Origin: Cellulomonas sp. C5510
Lineage (GTDB): Bacteria; Actinomycetota; Actinomycetes; Actinomycetales; Cellulomonadaceae
Length of the DNA: 64,000 bases
Direction: 5' to 3'
Assembly: GCF_019797765.1 (NCBI RefSeq)
Contig: NZ_CP081862.1
Coordinates: 1,240,001 to 1,304,000, forward strand
Shown: piece after piece, positions 61,465 to 64,000 of the stretch
Position numbering within the stretch: the first letter of the stretch is position 1
Layout of the letters: every line of letters starts with the position of its first letter
Notes under the pieces: model-generated
What the model saw: only the letters and a program-made list of their open reading frames with translations
The model's database searches: none
What the model was told of the DNA's origin: nothing
Translations under genes and position numbers: made by a program

Positions 61465-62367
61465 ATGGCCGCCGCCGACACCACCCAGGACCGCCTCGCC
61501 GCCGACACCGCGATGGGACCCGTGACCCTCCTCGTCGCGGACCTCGACGCCCAGCTCCGCTACTACCGCGACGTGCTGGGGCTCGACGTGGTCGAGCGGC
61601 CGGACGCGCGGATCGAGGGCGTCGAGCGCCCCGACGTGGTCGTCCTGGGGCGGGGGAGTCGGCCGCTCGTCGTGCTGCGCCACACGCCGGACCTCCCCCC
61701 GACGAGCCGTAGCCAGGCCGGGCTGTTCCACACGGCGATCCTCTTCGACACCCGGGAGGCGCTCGCGGCCACGCTCGCGTCCGTCGCCTCCCGCGCGCCG
61801 CAGACGTACGTCGGCAGCGCCGACCACCTGGTCTCCGAGGCGTTCTACCTCACCGACCCCGAGGGCAACGGCGTCGAGCTGTACTGGGACCGCGCCCGCG
61901 ACGTGTGGCAGTACGACGCGCAGGGGCGCGTGGTCATGGACGCGCTGCGGCTCGACCCGAACGAGTTCATCCGCGGGCACGTCACCGACGCGGCGCTCGC
62001 GGCCCCGGCGGGCGCGCCGGTCGTCGGTCACGTGCACCTGCAGGTCGGCGACGTCGCCGGGGCGCGGGCGTTCTACGTCGACGCCCTCGGGTTCGACGTG
62101 ATGGCCGAGTGGCACGGCGCGCTGTTCGTGTCGGCCGGCGGGTACCACCACCACATGGCGATGAACACGTGGAACTCCGCCGGCGCCGGCCCGCGGGCGA
62201 GCAGCCTGGGGCTGGGCGAGGTCACGCTGGTCGTCCCCGGGAGCGACGACGTGGGCGCCCTGCGGGAGCGGCTGGCGGCGCACGGCGTGCACGTGCGGGA
62301 CGACGGCGCGACGGTCACGTTCGACGACCCGTGGCGCAACGTGGTCCGCGTCCGCCCGGCTGCCTGA
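61465..62367 (+). CDS. Two-domain VOC protein, catechol 2,3-dioxygenase (CatE)-like
   Basis: 300 residues, two vicinal-oxygen-chelate domains (about 15-155 and 175-298). Domain 1 has GPVTLLVADLDAQLRYYRDVLGLDVV and FHTAILF, with the metal Glu in DPEGNGVELYWD. Domain 2 has GHVHLQVGDVAGARAFYVDALGFDV and YHHHMAMNTW. The layout is that of B. subtilis CatE-like enzymes that open catechols and detoxify quinones. ATG start fixed by the -10 element. Operator control suggests induction by its phenolic substrate. Confidence 0.88.
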   Translation: MAAADTTQDRLAADTAMGPVTLLVADLDAQLRYYRDVLGLDVVERPDARIEGVERPDVVVLGRGSRPLVVLRHTPDLPPTSRSQAGLFHTAILFDTREALAATLASVASRAPQTYVGSADHLVSEAFYLTDPEGNGVELYWDRARDVWQYDAQGRVVMDALRLDPNEFIRGHVTDAALAAPAGAPVVGHVHLQVGDVAGARAFYVDALGFDVMAEWHGALFVSAGGYHHHMAMNTWNSAGAGPRASSLGLGEVTLVVPGSDDVGALRERLAAHGVHVRDDGATVTFDDPWRNVVRVRPAA

Positions 62368-62383
62368 CCAGCCGCGCCCGGCC

Positions 62384-62465
62384 TCCGCCGAGTTCGGCAC
62401 TCCCAGGCGACACGCCGGCGCGACACGCCGGTTCCGCGGCCGGAGCTGCCGAACCCGGCGGGAGG
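62384..62465. repeat. Palindromic intergenic element, copy 2
   Basis: Left arm 62384-62399 contains CCGCCGAGTTCGGCA; right arm 62447-62463 is its near-complement (one mismatch, one bulge). The centre holds a direct repeat of CGACACGCCGG. The left flank matches the reverse complement of copy 1 (4992-5068) over 26 bases with one difference. It lies between convergent genes, as copy 1 does. Confidence 0.75.
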
Positions 62466-62482
62466 AGTCCGCGGCGGGCGGG

Positions 62483-63538
62483 TCAGCCCGCCATCGCCTC
62501 CGCGGTGTGCGCCGGGTCGACGCGCTCGGACTCGCGGACCGGGCCGGGCGGGGTGCCGTCGCCGAACGGGCGTCCGCCCAGCGACTCGCGGCCGTGCGGC
62601 GTCAGCCACCCGCGCAGGTCCGGGCCCGCGGGGACGATCCGGGTGGGGTTGATGTCCTCGTGCACCACGTAGTAGTGCCGCTTGATGTGGTCGAAGTCGA
62701 TCGTGTCGCCGAAGCCCGGGGTCTGGAACAGGTCCCGCGCGTACGCCCACAGCACCGGCATCTCGGTCAGCTTCGACCGGTTGCACTTGAAGTGCCCGTG
62801 GTAGACGGCGTCGAACCGCACGAGCGTGGTGAACAGCCGGACGTCCGCCTCGGTGATCGTGTCGCCGACCAGGTACCGCTGGATCGACAGCCGCTCGGAC
62901 AGCCAGTCGAGCCGGGAGAACAGCCGGCGGTACGCCCGCTCGTACGCCTCCTGCGACCCGGCGAACCCGCAGCGGTAGACGCCGTTGTTCACGTCGGTGA
63001 ACACCTTCCGGGCGACCTGGTCGATCTCGTCCCGCAGGTGCTCGGGGTACAGCTCCGGGGCGCCCTCGCGGTGGAACGCCGTCCACTGCGTCGACAGGTC
63101 GAGCGTCATCTGCGCGTAGTCGTTCGTGACGACGGCGCCCGACGGGACGTCCACCAGCGCCGGGACGGTGATGCCGCGGTCGTACCCCGGGACGCGCCGG
63201 AAGTAGGCGTCCTGGATGCGGGGGATGCCGAGCACCGGGTCCACGCCGCCCGGGTCGAGGTCGAAGGTCCAGGACCGGGAGTCGTGCGTCGGACCGCACA
63301 CCCCGAGCGAGATCGCGTCCTCCAGGCCGAGCAGGCGGCGCACGATGACCGCGCGGTTCGCCCACGGGCAGGCGCGGGACACCACCAGGCGGTAGCGGCC
63401 GGGCTCGACGGGGTAGCCGTCCCGGCCGTCCGCGGTGATGCGGGTCGTGAGGTAGTTCTGGTCCCGCACGAACTCCTCGCCGGACGTGACGTACGACCCC
63501 GCGGTGCTGAACTCCTGCTGCGTGCTCTCCGTGCCCAT
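62483..63538 (-). CDS. Xi-class glutathione transferase homologue (quinone reductase type)
   Basis: 351 residues. The thioredoxin-like domain has the xi-class active site RACPWANR with Cys57, then SLGVCGPTHDSRSWTFD and VPALVD. The helical C-terminal domain contains NNGVYRCGFAGSQEAYE and GDTITEADVRLFTTLVRFDAVYHGHFKCN. Xi enzymes reduce glutathionyl-hydroquinones; actinobacteria lack glutathione, so mycothiol adducts are the likely substrate (inference). ATG at 63538 chosen. It converges with the CatE-like gene, fitting a quinone detoxification locus. Confidence 0.9.
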   Translation of the reverse strand: MGTESTQQEFSTAGSYVTSGEEFVRDQNYLTTRITADGRDGYPVEPGRYRLVVSRACPWANRAVIVRRLLGLEDAISLGVCGPTHDSRSWTFDLDPGGVDPVLGIPRIQDAYFRRVPGYDRGITVPALVDVPSGAVVTNDYAQMTLDLSTQWTAFHREGAPELYPEHLRDEIDQVARKVFTDVNNGVYRCGFAGSQEAYERAYRRLFSRLDWLSERLSIQRYLVGDTITEADVRLFTTLVRFDAVYHGHFKCNRSKLTEMPVLWAYARDLFQTPGFGDTIDFDHIKRHYYVVHEDINPTRIVPAGPDLRGWLTPHGRESLGGRPFGDGTPPGPVRESERVDPAHTAEAMAG

Positions 63539-63601
63539 GCGGACGATCATCCCGTGCCGCGACGGTGCGCGCTCGGCGTCGCAGGTGTCGGTGGGCACAC
63601 C

Positions 63602-63607
63602 TACAGT
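63602..63607 (+). promoter_or_regulatory. -10 element (TACAGT)-like for the last gene
   Basis: CTACAGTGG lies about 33 bases upstream of the GTG at 63640; a GGAG ribosome-binding site follows. Confidence 0.4.
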
Positions 63608-63639
63608 GGCAGGGAACCTGTCCCCGGCCCCGGAGACCC

Positions 63640-64000
63640 GTGCCTGCTGCGTCCGCCCCCGCCCCTCGTCCCGCCCGACCCCGCGCACACCGCCCCGGGC
63701 CGACCCGGCGTGGCGCAGTCGCCGTGCTGGCGTCCGTCGTCGCGGTCGCGCTCGCGGCTTGCACCGGCGGGGCGACACCGCCCGGCCCGAGTGCCTCGCC
63801 GACGCCGACGCCCGAGCCCGTGAGCGCGGACGTCCGGCTCCCCGAGGAGCGGGCGACCGTCCTGCCCGAGGGATCCGCCGCCGCGACGGCGCTGGCGGTG
63901 AGCCGTGCCCTGTTCGCGCAGGCGCCGGCCGTCGTGCTCGCCGCGGACGACGACCCGGCGACCGTCGGACCCGCCGCGTCGGCGGCCGTCGCTCTCGGCG
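63640..64000 (+). CDS. Lipoprotein, cut by the window end
   Basis: The first 120 residues only. GTG start with GGAG 4-7 bases upstream. A basic proline-rich N-terminus leads to a hydrophobic stretch and lipobox ALAAC (Cys41), then a Pro/Ser/Thr linker. The mature part ATALAVSRALFAQAPAVVLA resembles degenerate cell-wall-binding repeat 2 units (xxATAVAVSxxxF…VVLA). Probably an outer-leaflet lipoprotein associated with the cell wall; the rest lies outside the window. Confidence 0.7.
   Translation, partial: MPAASAPAPRPARPRAHRPGPTRRGAVAVLASVVAVALAACTGGATPPGPSASPTPTPEPVSADVRLPEERATVLPEGSAAATALAVSRALFAQAPAVVLAADDDPATVGPAASAAVALG

Overview
The window is chromosomal DNA of a very GC-rich actinobacterium. 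Evidence includes frequent GTG starts, 1- to 4-base stop/start overlaps, and the conserved actinobacterial neighbourhoods rpmB–DAK2–recG–rsmD–coaD–rpmF–rnc–mutM and rne–rplU–rpmA–obgE–proB–proA–nadD–rsfS. A Dpp-type sugar/peptide ABC importer fused in operon to an intracellular GH3 glycosidase, a cydABDC operon and general style fit Micrococcales, most likely Cellulomonas or a relative (inference). No rRNA, CRISPR array, integrase or transposase was seen.

Layout. 1-4969: end of an importer operon (ATPase, two permeases) with a GH3 beta-glycosidase. 5109-9702: single metabolic genes (PLP trans-sulfuration enzyme, ddl, DUF3515-type lipoprotein, thiL, GNAT). 9833-20597: housekeeping block of ribosomal proteins L28 and L32, RecG, an ABC exporter pair, RsmD, CoaD, RNase III and MutM. 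20613-30513: 2-hydroxyacid dehydrogenase, a DevR-like regulator facing a DevS-like GAF kinase that is the last gene of a cydA-cydB-cydD-cydC-kinase operon. 30942-43082: RNase E/G, L21, L27, ObgE, proline synthesis, NAD synthesis, RsfS and a histidine phosphatase, then tRNA-Ala(GGC). 

43543-58549 is the accessory part and is visibly less GC-rich in places. It holds a lipoprotein esterase; a tightly overlapped six-gene minus-strand operon (frameshifted beta-propeller, unrecognised protein, MFS exporter, YcaQ/AlkX-type DNA glycosylase, split TPP-dependent decarboxylase of the phosphonopyruvate/sulfopyruvate family); an HSL-type esterase; an etfB-etfA-flavoprotein operon beside a two-component pair, with a CsoR-like palindrome between them; and a two-gene MazG-like pyrophosphohydrolase plus GIY-YIG/DUF2075 helicase unit that looks like a candidate defence or nucleotide-quality system. 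58645-64000: epimerase, NUDIX, GNAT, CYTH protein, a two-domain VOC dioxygenase under a clear palindromic operator, a xi-class glutathione transferase homologue and the start of a lipoprotein.

Two patterns run through the window. First, at least 17 genes have a -10-like hexamer (consensus TAnnnT, sometimes xAnnnT) ending 6-8 bases before the start codon and no Shine-Dalgarno sequence, which points to leaderless transcripts and was used to choose starts. Second, a complex palindromic element built on CCGCCGAGTTCGGCA occurs twice, each time between convergent genes.
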